From positions 13,804 to 77,803 of the forward strand of contig CAYJNO010000007.1 in assembly GCA_964371715.1 (NCBI GenBank): a DNA stretch of 64,000 nucleotides. The letters are read 5' to 3'. The notes beneath the pieces were generated by a model. That model was given only the letters and a program-made list of their open reading frames with translations, had not been told where the DNA came from and did not search any database. Positions 18,503-27,645 of the stretch are shown here, piece after piece. The position numbers and the translations under genes were made by a program. The stretch is from CAYJNO01 sp964371715 (GTDB lineage: Bacteria > Bacillota_I > Bacilli_A > Erysipelotrichales > Erysipelotrichaceae). Each line of letters opens with the position of its first letter. Within the stretch, counting starts at the first letter, position 1.

Positions 18503-18697
18503 ATGTCAAGAGTATGTGCCATAACTGGTAAAAAAGCGTTATCTGGTAACAAACGTTCACACTCACTTCATGCTACTCGTCGTAAATGGAATGTTAATTT
18601 GCAAACTGTTAAAGTAGTAATTGATGGTAAACCTCAAAAAGTACGTATGTCAGCTCGTGCTTTAAAAACGCTTAAAGCAAAACAAAACGTTGCATAA
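18503..18697 (+). CDS. rpmB: 50S ribosomal protein L28
   Basis: A 64-residue L28 with the family start CAITGKKALSGNKRSHS and a basic body. Only one Cys is present, so it is the zinc-free form. It stands alone in the plus orientation with its own promoter and terminator, as is common for rpmB in Firmicutes. GGAAGGAGGGG precedes the ATG. Confidence 0.97.
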   Translation: MSRVCAITGKKALSGNKRSHSLHATRRKWNVNLQTVKVVIDGKPQKVRMSARALKTLKAKQNVA

Positions 18698-18701
18698 AAA
18701 T

Positions 18702-18724
18702 AGACGATTCACTCGTCTTTTTTT
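18702..18724 (+). terminator. Terminator of rpmB
   Basis: AGACGA / TCGTCT stem with a 5-base loop followed by a run of seven T on the plus strand, 4 bases after the rpmB stop. Confidence 0.85.
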
Positions 18725-18754
18725 ATGAGTATACTACATAGTTTACAAATTAAA

Positions 18755-18775
18755 TGCTCTAACTATGTTAGAGCA
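18755..18775. terminator. Hairpin between rpmB and the convergent gene
   Basis: A perfect 9-bp stem, TGCTCTAAC / GTTAGAGCA, with a 3-base loop. It is followed by TTTAATTT on the minus strand, so it may act as a backup terminator for the 18820-19902 gene. Confidence 0.5.
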
Positions 18776-18788
18776 AGTGTTTAAAGTT

Positions 18789-18816
18789 AAAGGGAGAATA
18801 AATTTATTCTCCCTTT
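18789..18816. terminator. Bidirectional terminator, 28-bp palindrome
   Basis: AAAGGGAGAATAAA is followed directly by its reverse complement. T-runs on both sides allow termination of rpmB read-through and of the minus-strand membrane protein gene, whose stop is 4 bases away. Confidence 0.75.
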
Positions 18817-18819
18817 TTA

Positions 18820-19902
18820 TTATCCTAAAGCATATTCTTCAATATAATTTTTAATATCTTTAACATATCCGGTAGTATTACCTTTTTTAATTACTATATC
18901 TATTAAAGGTTTTGCCTCTTCTATTCGATTTAGATGCATTAAACAAATTGCCTTTTTTGAAGCTATAATAACTTCATCTAATTCATTTAAAATTAAATAG
19001 TTATCATACAATCTTAAACATTCCATATAATTTTTATAATATAGATTATGTACTATATTTAATTTATTTAAGCCATCTAACATAAACTCTTTATCTTTTT
19101 GCTGTCCATATATTTGTCGTAATTCTTCATAATCTTGATCATTATAGTCTAACATTAACATTGTTTGTTTATACATCAATGTTTGCTTAATAAAGTCATA
19201 TGATTCTAAAACAATTTTTGCTAATTCTAAATCACCATGATAAATCAATAAATTTACATATATTTGACATAAATAAAAATTATGATAACGTTCCACATAA
19301 TCTTTAAATAGTGGTAAAACAATCTGTGGGTTACACTCTTTATAAATAATATCATCAAAGATACTGATTGCTCTATTATACATATTTAGTGATACTTTAA
19401 AATATAATAAAATAAGCATCATTGATGAAATCATAATAATAGCTAATCCAATAATTGATGATTTAAATATACTAACTGAAATAATTCCAATAACTACTAC
19501 ACAAAGAATAAATAAATATTTTACAAGACTAACAAAAAACATTTCTTTGATAAACTTTTTATCTAACTCTTTAATTTTTTCATCTTCAATAAAGACTTTT
19601 CTATTTATTTTTTTATTTAAAAGATATATTGTTTCAATTGGCAATAATAATATTACAAATGGACTTGTAATAGCGCAAAATAATATTCCTAAAATAAACA
19701 TTATATATTTTAGGATATTCTTATTACTAAAATATATATTTACAACTTTTATATAAAATATATAATGAATAATACTGTAAAACAATAGTGATACTATAAT
19801 TCCAAAAACATTAAGCATATCATTTAATATAAAAAACATGCTTAATGATAGAGTACAAATTACTTGTTGTTCAAACAAAGATTTAATACGATAATAATTC
19901 AT
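18820..19902 (-). CDS. Unrecognised membrane protein with TPR-like C-terminal half
   Basis: I do not recognise this 360-residue protein. About five or six hydrophobic segments occupy residues 12-170: two early ones, a pair around 63-95, and a pair around 125-170. A soluble part from about 180 to the end consists of short helices such as YNRAISIFDDIIY, GDLELAKIVLESYDF and NRIEEAKPLIDIVIKKGNT. These look like degenerate tetratricopeptide repeats facing the cytosol. It lies 25 bp behind aspA and two strong hairpins follow it. A scaffold or sensor role would be speculation. Confidence 0.75.
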   Translation of the reverse strand: MNYYRIKSLFEQQVICTLSLSMFFILNDMLNVFGIIVSLLFYSIIHYIFYIKVVNIYFSNKNILKYIMFILGILFCAITSPFVILLLPIETIYLLNKKINRKVFIEDEKIKELDKKFIKEMFFVSLVKYLFILCVVVIGIISVSIFKSSIIGLAIIMISSMMLILLYFKVSLNMYNRAISIFDDIIYKECNPQIVLPLFKDYVERYHNFYLCQIYVNLLIYHGDLELAKIVLESYDFIKQTLMYKQTMLMLDYNDQDYEELRQIYGQQKDKEFMLDGLNKLNIVHNLYYKNYMECLRLYDNYLILNELDEVIIASKKAICLMHLNRIEEAKPLIDIVIKKGNTTGYVKDIKNYIEEYALG

Positions 19903-19927
19903 AATTCCCCTTTTTAATATAAATTAT

Positions 19928-21367
19928 TTACTTCTTTTTATTAGATTTACGTTTTAATAATTTGCTTCCAGGAATACCTGGTTTTGTCATTGCATTTATA
20001 TCTAATATTTCATCTAGTTCTTCTTTAGTTAATAAACTATTCTCTAAAATAAGTTCCTTTAATTTTCGATTCTCATTAAGTGCTTGTTTAGATAATTTTG
20101 AAGCTTGACTATAACCAATATGTGGTGCAAGTGCTGTAGCCGTACCTAATGAAATATCAACTAAATTAGCACAATGAGCTTTATTTGCTACAATATCAAC
20201 AACACAATTCTCTCTTAAGGTATAACATGCACGTGAAATAATTTCTATGCTTTGAAATAAATTATAAAATAAAACTGGTTCAAATACATTAAGTTCCATT
20301 TGCCCTGCCTCTGCCGCTTTTAGAATTGTTACATCATTTCCAAATACTTGGAAGCATACTTGATTTACAACTTCTGGAATAACAGGATTTACTTTACCTG
20401 GCATTATAGAAGAACCTGGTTGTCTTGATGGTAAAATGATTTCTCCAAATCCTGTTTTTGGACCTGAAGACATTAATCTTAAATCATTACACATCTTAGA
20501 TAAATTAACACATAAAGTTTTAAGTGACGAGCTAGCCCATACAAATGGATCAACATTTCTTGTACCATCGATTAAATCTTTACTACTACTTAATTCAATA
20601 TTTGTTATATCACATAAAATTGGTATCAAATAACGACGATATCTTTCATCAGCATTAATTCCTGTACCAACAGCAGTAGCTCCCATATTAACTGATTTTA
20701 AAGTTTGAAATGCTTGCTTAATTCTCTTCATATCTCTAATTAATGATGTAGCAAAGGCATGAAATTCTTGTCCCATAGTAATTGGTACTGCATCTTGTAA
20801 ATGTGTTCTACCAAGTTTAATAACTTTATCAAATTCTCTTGCTTTTCTAAGTAGTTCTTCAATTAATAAATCAAGTTCATATAATAAATTATCAACTAAA
20901 AATAAGCAAGTTAGTTTGCCAGCTGTTGGAAAAACATCATTCGTACTTTGCCCAAAATTTATATGATCATTAGGATGGATAAAGTCATAACTACCTAATG
21001 GATATCCAGCTAATTGTCCAGCTCTATTTGCAATAACTTCATTAGCATTCATATTAACACTTGTTCCAGCTCCACCTTGAATTGAATCTGTAATAAAAGA
21101 ATCATTTAATTTACCTTCTATTATTTCATCACATGCCAAAATAATATACTTTAATCTTTCATCATCAATAATACCACACTTGTTATTTGCAATAGCACTC
21201 GCTTTTTTAACCATTCCTAAAGATTTAATCATAACTGGATGAGTAGTTGTTGAGGTAATGAAAAAGTTTTCAATTGCTCTTGTAGTTTGTGCTCCATATA
21301 ATGCATCTTTTAATACATTAACCTCACCAATTGAATCTTTTTCAATTCTGTATTTATTGTTTTCCAT
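19928..21367 (-). CDS. aspA: Aspartate ammonia-lyase
   Basis: Cleaves L-aspartate to fumarate and ammonia. The protein has 479 residues and the fumarase/aspartase signature GSSIMPGKVNPV near 320. Other superfamily blocks are GAGTSVNMNANEVIANRA and INFGQSTNDVFPTA. Aspartase is preferred over fumarase because of the first of these blocks, LGRTHLQDAVPITMGQEF and the overall length; the two are close enough that the call is not absolute. No TCA-cycle gene is nearby, so a catabolic or fumarate-supplying role is likely. Confidence 0.88.
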   Translation of the reverse strand: MENNKYRIEKDSIGEVNVLKDALYGAQTTRAIENFFITSTTTHPVMIKSLGMVKKASAIANNKCGIIDDERLKYIILACDEIIEGKLNDSFITDSIQGGAGTSVNMNANEVIANRAGQLAGYPLGSYDFIHPNDHINFGQSTNDVFPTAGKLTCLFLVDNLLYELDLLIEELLRKAREFDKVIKLGRTHLQDAVPITMGQEFHAFATSLIRDMKRIKQAFQTLKSVNMGATAVGTGINADERYRRYLIPILCDITNIELSSSKDLIDGTRNVDPFVWASSSLKTLCVNLSKMCNDLRLMSSGPKTGFGEIILPSRQPGSSIMPGKVNPVIPEVVNQVCFQVFGNDVTILKAAEAGQMELNVFEPVLFYNLFQSIEIISRACYTLRENCVVDIVANKAHCANLVDISLGTATALAPHIGYSQASKLSKQALNENRKLKELILENSLLTKEELDEILDINAMTKPGIPGSKLLKRKSNKKK

Positions 21368-21440
21368 TTTTTCACCTAATAAAATTTTCTAATAACTATA
21401 TTTTAGCTTATTTAGTTTAACTTGTAACTATAATTTTCAC

Positions 21441-22664
21441 TTATTTTTGTTTTCTTTTTAGTAAATTAAATATTAGTATTAAACAATAAATAAATAAAAT
21501 AACTAATGTACATAAAACCCTAATATTGTCTTTATCAATTAAAATATTAATAACAGTAAAATCAATATAATTTATTAAAATATTAATTAATAATATACTA
21601 TTAATCATAATTATAAACTGGATCAAATACAAAATTGAATAGTATTTTTTCATTAAAACATTGAATGATTTTTTTAAAAATCTTTTATCTTCATATTTTT
21701 GAATATCAAAGCTTAAGTTAATTAAGCGATATTTATCATCAAATATTTTTGCAAGATCATCTTTTAAATGATTAAGAAGTAACTTTTCTTTTAAGTATGA
21801 GACCATTTTATAATTTAATAAATTTAAATTATCTATATATTCAATACTTAGTGCACTATTATATATTTCTTCAAGCTTGATTAAACTCTTCTCATTTATA
21901 TTATTTATTTTGAATTTTTGAATTAACATGATATCTTTAAATAAATAATTTTTGGCAATTAAAATATTTTCAATAATCATATAAATATTAATTATGCAAG
22001 AATATCTATAATCATCAATATCAACTTTATAATAGTTCATCATTTTATCATTCACTATAGTATGTTCTGTTTTACCATAATTATTTTTAATATATAAATG
22101 ATTTTGATGGTTTTGATTATCAGTAATTTCTTCAACTATTGAAAAATTTAGATTTAAACAAGTTAGATCATTGTTTTTTTTCATAATATTTTTTATTGCT
22201 TTAGTATACATTTGTTCAATTGAAGAATAACGATATTTAAATTCTAAATGTGTTAATGAACTTTCTTCATCTAATAGACCCATTAAGTTTTCATCGAGTA
22301 ATATATTTTCAAAATCTTTATCTAATATATCATTGTAGCTATATTGTGTTGTTACTATTGAATATCCATCTTTAAATACACTAAAAAAAGCAGATACATC
22401 AATTAATTGGTTATCAATGAATAGCTTTATTGATGGTAAAATTATTCGTACTGCATCATTAATTTTTATATTGTCATTATTTTGATAATTTTTTAAAGCA
22501 ATAAAAAGATCGTTTTTATAACTATTATCATCAGTTGATTCATCAAATTCCATTTTCAAATCATATAAATCATATTCTTTAATTATATTCAAATAATCAT
22601 CAAATGATGTTTTTTCAGTTTCATCATGATAACTAAAAACCTCTAGTCTACTTATTATCTTCAT
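21441..22664 (-). CDS. Unrecognised protein with two C-terminal membrane helices
   Basis: No family is recognised. The 407-residue protein has a long soluble, acidic, Asn/Lys-rich N-terminal part (1 to about 340) and two hydrophobic helices near 350-372 and 383-402, ending in LLKRKQK. There is no signal peptide, so the large domain should be cytosolic. The start MKIISRLEVFSYHDE is preceded by AAGGGG. It stands between aspA and the binding-protein gene with its own short upstream gap. Codon use and AT content match the neighbours. Confidence 0.7.
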   Translation of the reverse strand: MKIISRLEVFSYHDETEKTSFDDYLNIIKEYDLYDLKMEFDESTDDNSYKNDLFIALKNYQNNDNIKINDAVRIILPSIKLFIDNQLIDVSAFFSVFKDGYSIVTTQYSYNDILDKDFENILLDENLMGLLDEESSLTHLEFKYRYSSIEQMYTKAIKNIMKKNNDLTCLNLNFSIVEEITDNQNHQNHLYIKNNYGKTEHTIVNDKMMNYYKVDIDDYRYSCIINIYMIIENILIAKNYLFKDIMLIQKFKINNINEKSLIKLEEIYNSALSIEYIDNLNLLNYKMVSYLKEKLLLNHLKDDLAKIFDDKYRLINLSFDIQKYEDKRFLKKSFNVLMKKYYSILYLIQFIIMINSILLINILINYIDFTVINILIDKDNIRVLCTLVILFIYCLILIFNLLKRKQK

Positions 22665-22773
22665 AATTTTCCCCTTTGCTTTTTATTAGTAATGTTATTT
22701 TTATTTTAACACCAATCTAGTGATAATACTATAATATAACTTTACAAAAATTATTTAAATGTATCTAAATATT

Positions 22774-22803
22774 AAAAAAACTTAAACTAAATAGCTTAAG
22801 TTT
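22774..22803 (-). terminator. Terminator after the lipoprotein gene
   Basis: AAACTTAA / TTAAGTTT stem followed by TTTT on the minus strand, within 10 bases of the stop codon of the binding protein. It closes the crp-lipoprotein transcript. Confidence 0.65.
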
Positions 22804-22810
22804 AAAGTAA

Positions 22811-23815
22811 TTAATTTGAATAATAGAATTCATCTGTTGGAAGTGCATTACCAATAGTTTTTGGATTTTGGTTAAATAATACTTCTAAATAACCACTTAG
22901 TTTTTCTTGCATCTCTTCTCCAGTTATATAAACAATATTGCATTTCGGAATAGCAACTAAAGCTACATCTTCACTAACAATTTCGTATTTTCCTACAAGT
23001 TTTGCACCCTCTTCTACATCTTCATTAATAAAGTTTACTGAATCTTCATAATGAGTTAAAAATGTTTCAATTGCATCAGGATTATCATTAATAAACTCTT
23101 TTCTAGCAACTAATACTCCTGTTACTAAAGCACTATCAGTATCAGTATTTTCCCACTCTTCAGTTAAATCTAATGCAACATTTAGATTTTCATTTTTACT
23201 TAATGCAGTTGTAACAAATGGTTCTGGTAACATAGCAACAGCATTTTCATCAGCTATAATAGCAGAAAGAACTTCGGCAGCTTCTGATTTCCATTCGATT
23301 GTTACTTTATCTGTTAAACCATGTGCATCTAATAAATAAGATAATGCAAGATCTGGTGTTGCCCCTTTACCTGTCGCATATATTGTTTTACCTTCTAAAT
23401 CAGCAATACTAGAAATTGTATTTGAGTTTTCAATAATATAAAGTACCCCTAATGTATTTAAGGCAACTACTTGAATTTCTCCATTGGTAGAATTAAAAAT
23501 AGTTGATGCTAAATTAGCTGGAACAGCAGCAATGTCGATTTCACCTTTAGTAAGTTTTGTAACAATCTCATCAATTGAACTTAAAATTTCGAATTGATAA
23601 TTATTGTCTACAATCTCACCATTTTCAACTTGATCCATAAATGATACAAGACCCATAGCTGTAGGACCTTTAAGTGCATTGATTGTAATATCAACAGGTT
23701 CATTTGCTACAACAGGTGTTGGAGTTGGTGTTGCTTCAAACACTGTTTCTTCATTTGTTGTGCTACATCCACTGATTAATAATAAAGCTAAAACTAAACT
23801 AAAAATTTTCTTCAT
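22811..23815 (-). CDS. ABC transporter substrate-binding lipoprotein (NMT1/SsuA-like)
   Basis: The N-terminus has a type II signal peptide, MKKIFSLVLALLLISGCS, so the mature protein starts at a lipidated Cys17. A Glu/Thr/Pro-rich linker follows. The body looks like the NMT1/THI5-SsuA-TauA class of periplasmic-binding folds: GPTAMGLVSFMDQV, GEIDIAAVPANLAS, LEGKTIYATGKGATPDLAL and AMLPEPFVTTAL. Relatives bind sulfonates, nitrate, thiamine precursors or similar small ligands. Its ATG overlaps the Crp-like gene by 4 bp and a terminator follows directly, so no permease or ATPase gene is linked. Ligand unknown. Confidence 0.87.
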   Translation of the reverse strand: MKKIFSLVLALLLISGCSTTNEETVFEATPTPTPVVANEPVDITINALKGPTAMGLVSFMDQVENGEIVDNNYQFEILSSIDEIVTKLTKGEIDIAAVPANLASTIFNSTNGEIQVVALNTLGVLYIIENSNTISSIADLEGKTIYATGKGATPDLALSYLLDAHGLTDKVTIEWKSEAAEVLSAIIADENAVAMLPEPFVTTALSKNENLNVALDLTEEWENTDTDSALVTGVLVARKEFINDNPDAIETFLTHYEDSVNFINEDVEEGAKLVGKYEIVSEDVALVAIPKCNIVYITGEEMQEKLSGYLEVLFNQNPKTIGNALPTDEFYYSN

Positions 23816-24429
23816 AACTTCCTCCTCTTATATTTTTTTAAACCATCTAAATCAAGTATAATTATATTCTTCTTTGATATTTGTATATAATTATTTGATT
23901 TTAAATATGATAATTCTCTAAATAATGATGCTCGAGATATCCCAAGATATAGTGCAAGTTTATCAATATTCATCATTTTTCTATATGAATTTTTTAAAAT
24001 GTATTGTGCTAGTTTTTTTCTAGCAGATTGAATACATAACTCTGATAAACGGGATAATAAAAAATCAATTTTTATATTATAGTAAGTAATTAATTGTTCT
24101 AATAATCCAAAATCCTTTTGTAACATTTGAATTAAAGTGTCCTTTGAAAAAATAATTATCTCTGCATTTTTTGAACAGATTAATTTCGTTTTAATCTCTT
24201 TATTTGTAAATAAATTACTTAATCCAAAACAATCATTATTACTTAAGGTTGATACATAAATATCACTTCCATCAATTAATTCGCTATAAACTTCAATTTC
24301 TCCACTAATAATATAATATAAGTTCTTCGAATTATTTATATCAATGACATCATTTTTATTAATATTTTTTGTACTATGATTATAATTTGTAATAACATCT
24401 TTATCAAATAACTTATAATTTTCACTCAT
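23812..24429 (-). CDS. Crp/Fnr family transcriptional regulator
   Basis: A 205-residue regulator with an N-terminal cyclic-nucleotide-binding-like beta barrel (LYYIISGEIEVYSELIDGSD, NNDCFGLSNLF), a dimerisation helix, and a C-terminal winged helix containing LALYLGISRASLFRELSYLK. The cAMP phosphate-binding motif is not conserved, and the three Cys residues are not arranged as an FNR iron-sulfur site, so the signal is unknown. It is translationally coupled to the binding lipoprotein and probably controls it. Its promoter is at 24451-24479. Confidence 0.88.
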   Translation of the reverse strand: MSENYKLFDKDVITNYNHSTKNINKNDVIDINNSKNLYYIISGEIEVYSELIDGSDIYVSTLSNNDCFGLSNLFTNKEIKTKLICSKNAEIIIFSKDTLIQMLQKDFGLLEQLITYYNIKIDFLLSRLSELCIQSARKKLAQYILKNSYRKMMNIDKLALYLGISRASLFRELSYLKSNNYIQISKKNIIILDLDGLKKYKRRKL

Positions 24430-24450
24430 TATTCTTCTCCTATCTACATA

Positions 24451-24479
24451 AATATATCATATGTACTATTTCTTAACAA
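24451..24479 (-). promoter_or_regulatory. Promoter of the Crp-like regulator operon
   Basis: TTGTTA (24474-24479) and TATATT (24451-24456), 17-bp spacer, minus strand. An inverted repeat ACATA-N9-TATGT overlaps the -10 and spacer and could be an autoregulatory site. Confidence 0.65.
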
Positions 24480-24482
24480 GTA

Positions 24483-24506
24483 AAAAGGTCTCATATGAGA
24501 CCTTTT
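24483..24506. terminator. Terminator after the PHP phosphatase gene
   Basis: A perfect 24-bp palindrome, AAAAGGTCTCAT and its complement, at the 3' end of the ftsA-ftsZ-phosphatase operon. It overlaps the last bases of the stop codon and gives T-runs on both strands. Confidence 0.8.
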
Positions 24507-25218
24507 ATAACTCAAGTAAATCTTTAATTAACTCTTCATGATAATTTATAATTAAGTGTTCAGGAAAATTAATATTTTTAATTATTTCTAATACTCTATC
24601 AATATTACCAACATCTAAACAAAAATGAGCATCACTATTAATAATTATTTTTGTTTGATGCTTTAGACAAAATTCTAATAATTTAGGAATTCTATATACT
24701 GCTCCTACTCGATTGTTATTTGGCGATAAAGAAGAATTATTTATTTCTATGGCTTTATTAAGTTTACTTACTTTAGCACAAATTAAATCGAAATCACAAT
24801 CATATCTTTCATCTTCTATATGTCCTAATATTTTGACTCTTGGATTATCTAGAACATTTAAATATGCTTGTGTATTATTCTCAAAAGTTGATTTAACTTT
24901 ATAAGGTCCGGTGTGAATTGATGCGATAAGATAATCAGTATGCTTTAGTTTCTCATCTTTTACATCAATACGACCTTCATTATCTACAATATTAACTTCG
25001 ACACCCTTAAATATGTGAACACCTTCATAATATTTTGGAAGTACATGAAGGTTTGTTACAGCATATATATGCATTCCACCTGCAACACCATCTGAATGAT
25101 CACTAACTCCATAGTACTTTAAACCTATCTTTTTACTATGGTTTATATTCTCAAAAACCGTACTAAAGGCATGAGAGCTAAGTACGGTGTGTGTGTGTAA
25201 ATCGATTAAATTTTTCAC
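24505..25218 (-). CDS. PHP domain phosphoesterase, YcdX-like
   Basis: A 237-residue PHP-fold metal-dependent phosphatase. Metal ligands are visible as DLHTHTVLSSHA near residues 6-17, SDHSDG near 39, the GVEVN Glu, SIHTG, GHIE and INSDAHF near 193-199. The family includes E. coli YcdX and histidinol-phosphatase-like enzymes. No histidine genes are near, so the substrate is unknown. The ATG overlaps the ftsZ stop, making it the third gene of the division operon. Confidence 0.87.
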   Translation of the reverse strand: MKNLIDLHTHTVLSSHAFSTVFENINHSKKIGLKYYGVSDHSDGVAGGMHIYAVTNLHVLPKYYEGVHIFKGVEVNIVDNEGRIDVKDEKLKHTDYLIASIHTGPYKVKSTFENNTQAYLNVLDNPRVKILGHIEDERYDCDFDLICAKVSKLNKAIEINNSSLSPNNNRVGAVYRIPKLLEFCLKHQTKIIINSDAHFCLDVGNIDRVLEIIKNINFPEHLIINYHEELIKDLLEL

Positions 25219-26279
25219 TAAATATTACGATTTTTGAAGAAGTCTGGTAAATCAGATTTTTCTTCTACCATTACTTCATCTTCAGAATGGAATTGACCAG
25301 TTCTTGTTTTTGGTTTAAAGTTTGTATTTTCTGTTTGCATATCAAATCCTGTTGCAATTACTGTAACAATAATTGCATCTTCGATATTTTCATTAATTGC
25401 AACACCATAGAATAATTCTAAATCACTACCTGCAGCTTCTCTAATATGTTCAATTGCATCATTTGAATCATAGATTGACATACTAGCACCACCAGTAACA
25501 TTTACAATTGCACTTTTTGCACCAGCAATTTGTGCTTCTAATAGTGGAGATTGAATTGCTCTTGCGGCAGCTTCAAATGCTTTATTTTCACCCTCAGCCA
25601 TACCAATACCAATTAAAGCAGTACCTTTACCACTCATAACTGATTTAATATCAGCAAAGTCTAAGTTAATGAATGATGGAACAGCAATAAGATCAGTAAT
25701 TGTTTGAACACCTTGTCTTAATACATTATCAGCTTCTCTAAATGCTTCTTGGAATGGAATTCCTCCAATAATTCTTAGTAATTGGTTATTAGAAACTAAA
25801 ATTAATGAGTCAACATGTTCTCTTAATTGCTCTAATCCAATAGTTGCTTGTTCAGATCTTTGTCTTCCTTCAAAAGTAAATGGTTTAGTAACAATACCTA
25901 CTGTCAAAGCGCCAATTTCTTTTGCAATTTTTGCAAAAACTGGTGCTGCACCAGTACCTGTTCCTCCACCCATTCCAGCAGCGATAAACACCATATCGCA
26001 ACCTTCCATAAGTTCTCTAATTTCATCTTCAGCTTCTAAAGCAGCTTTACGTCCAACTTCTGGATTTCCTCCTGCACCAAGACCTTTAGTAGTATCTTTA
26101 CCTAATACTATTTTATTTTTACATAATGAAGATTCTAACACTTGAGCATCTGTATTACATACGTAAAATTCTGCTCCTTGTACTTTCTCTTCTACCATTC
26201 GGTTTACAGCGTTACATCCAGCTCCACCTATTCCGAAAACTTTTATAATTGCTTTTTGATTATACATCAATTGACTCAT
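25218..26279 (-). CDS. ftsZ: Cell division protein FtsZ
   Basis: The tubulin-like GTPase that forms the division ring. It has GIGGAGCNAVNRM near residues 16-28, the tubulin signature GGGTGTGAAP near 104-113, and T7 loop NLDFADIKSVM near 205-215. A short linker leads to the C-terminal peptide DLPDFFKNRN, which binds FtsA and other partners. At 353 residues it is a little short through the linker. It overlaps ftsA by 20 bp. Confidence 0.98.
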   Translation of the reverse strand: MSQLMYNQKAIIKVFGIGGAGCNAVNRMVEEKVQGAEFYVCNTDAQVLESSLCKNKIVLGKDTTKGLGAGGNPEVGRKAALEAEDEIRELMEGCDMVFIAAGMGGGTGTGAAPVFAKIAKEIGALTVGIVTKPFTFEGRQRSEQATIGLEQLREHVDSLILVSNNQLLRIIGGIPFQEAFREADNVLRQGVQTITDLIAVPSFINLDFADIKSVMSGKGTALIGIGMAEGENKAFEAAARAIQSPLLEAQIAGAKSAIVNVTGGASMSIYDSNDAIEHIREAAGSDLELFYGVAINENIEDAIIVTVIATGFDMQTENTNFKPKTRTGQFHSEDEVMVEEKSDLPDFFKNRNI

Positions 26280-27537
26280 TTGAAGTCTCCTTTCGTCTTG
26301 TTAGTAAATTTTTAAAACTTGATGTGATAGTTTGTTCAACATCTTCAGCTTTTGTGCTTTTTAAGACCTCAACATACTTCAACATATCAACTGATGTTTC
26401 ATTATCAATTTTGATATCACACATCTCTTTATAAGCATATAGTGCACCAAGTGTTGATGCATATTTACTATTTCTTGCACCTAATGTTTCTGGTACATAA
26501 GTCTTTACATTTTTCCCAATCATATTTTCTAATACATCTGCAATATTTGTAACTTCTGCACCTTCACCAATAAGTACTATCTCTAGATTTTCTTCTTCTA
26601 ATATTGGTTCACATACATCTTTAATTTCATTTATCCATGATTCAATTGGATTTTTTATCTGATTAAAGATTTCTCTTTCAGATATTGTTTTTGTTTCACC
26701 TTTATCTTCCCAGACATGAATTGGAGTATTGTCATGAGTTTTAGCACTAAGTTTAACATTATAAGTAATAAGTTTTGTAATAGTCTCTTCACTTAAGCTA
26801 TATTCATTTAATATTTTACGATACCAATTTTCTACACCTGATGATAACCATTTTACACTAGCTAGATGTCCTTTAGATATAATCGATAGCGTTGTTGATG
26901 CTCTTTCTAATTTAATCATTAATATATTGTTATTTAATGATTGTTCTAATAAAACCATTTCTTTACATGCCGCATAAGTTTCTAAGAATATATCTAATAT
27001 TCCAAGGCCTGCAGCTTCAACTATATTAATAAGTTCCATAATTGTGTTACTATCTGAATAGAATAAATCTACATCTACTAAGAAATCATTACATCTTTCA
27101 TATAGTGGCATCTTTCTTGTTGCAATACCATTACAATAATATTTTGTTGGAACAGCATTAACTAATAATCTTGATGTATTTTCTACATTGGTATTAATAG
27201 CTAACTTTATACCTTTTCTAATTTCTTCTAAAGTAATGTATCCTTCAGGATTATCTACTTTAACTTTAACTTTTAAAAGATGTCTAATTACATCTTTGCT
27301 TGGAACACACATTATAACTTTTTCTATTTCTACACCTAATGATTTAGAAGCATTATTAATTGTGTTTCTGATATCTAATGTTACTAATGCTGGGTTAACT
27401 ATAATTGAATTTTTAATTCCCTCTGTCTTAATATTTTCAACTCTAATAACATTAAAACGAATATTAAAAAATTCACCAATAATTAAACGAATATCTCCAT
27501 CTGAAATTTCTAACGCAGCAAAAATTTGTTTACTCAT
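26260..27537 (-). CDS. ftsA: Cell division protein FtsA
   Basis: The actin-like protein that tethers FtsZ to the membrane. SHS2/1C domain content and actin-fold blocks are visible (AALEISDGDIRLIIGEF at the N-terminus, IVLIGEGAEVTNI near 320, GARNSKYASTLGALYAY near 355). It is 425 residues. The sequence is divergent, and the C-terminal membrane helix is not typical: FKNLLTRRK is followed by an extra dozen residues that overlap the ftsZ start. AGGAG precedes the ATG. Identity rests on sequence and the ftsA-ftsZ pairing. Confidence 0.9.
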   Translation of the reverse strand: MSKQIFAALEISDGDIRLIIGEFFNIRFNVIRVENIKTEGIKNSIIVNPALVTLDIRNTINNASKSLGVEIEKVIMCVPSKDVIRHLLKVKVKVDNPEGYITLEEIRKGIKLAINTNVENTSRLLVNAVPTKYYCNGIATRKMPLYERCNDFLVDVDLFYSDSNTIMELINIVEAAGLGILDIFLETYAACKEMVLLEQSLNNNILMIKLERASTTLSIISKGHLASVKWLSSGVENWYRKILNEYSLSEETITKLITYNVKLSAKTHDNTPIHVWEDKGETKTISEREIFNQIKNPIESWINEIKDVCEPILEEENLEIVLIGEGAEVTNIADVLENMIGKNVKTYVPETLGARNSKYASTLGALYAYKEMCDIKIDNETSVDMLKYVEVLKSTKAEDVEQTITSSFKNLLTRRKETSNESIDV

Positions 27538-27612
27538 TCTTTTTAGCTCCTTAAATTAAGTTCTATTATTATCTTATCATAGATTTTAACCATAAAAAAG
27601 ATATGATTTAAA

Positions 27613-27633
27613 TTTTCCACAATTTTATCAACA
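27613..27633. promoter_or_regulatory. Pair of DnaA-box-like 9-mers upstream of ftsA
   Basis: TTTTCCACA (27613-27621) and TTATCAACA (27625-27633) each differ from the DnaA box TTATCCACA by one base and share orientation, 12 bp apart. They lie in the 108-bp gap between ftsA and the MATE gene. Chance occurrence is possible at this AT content. Confidence 0.3.
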
Positions 27634-27645
27634 AATTGTTAACAG

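Noticed and set aside
27188..27559. 123-codon plus-strand ORF
   Set aside because: Antisense to ftsA; no ribosome binding site.
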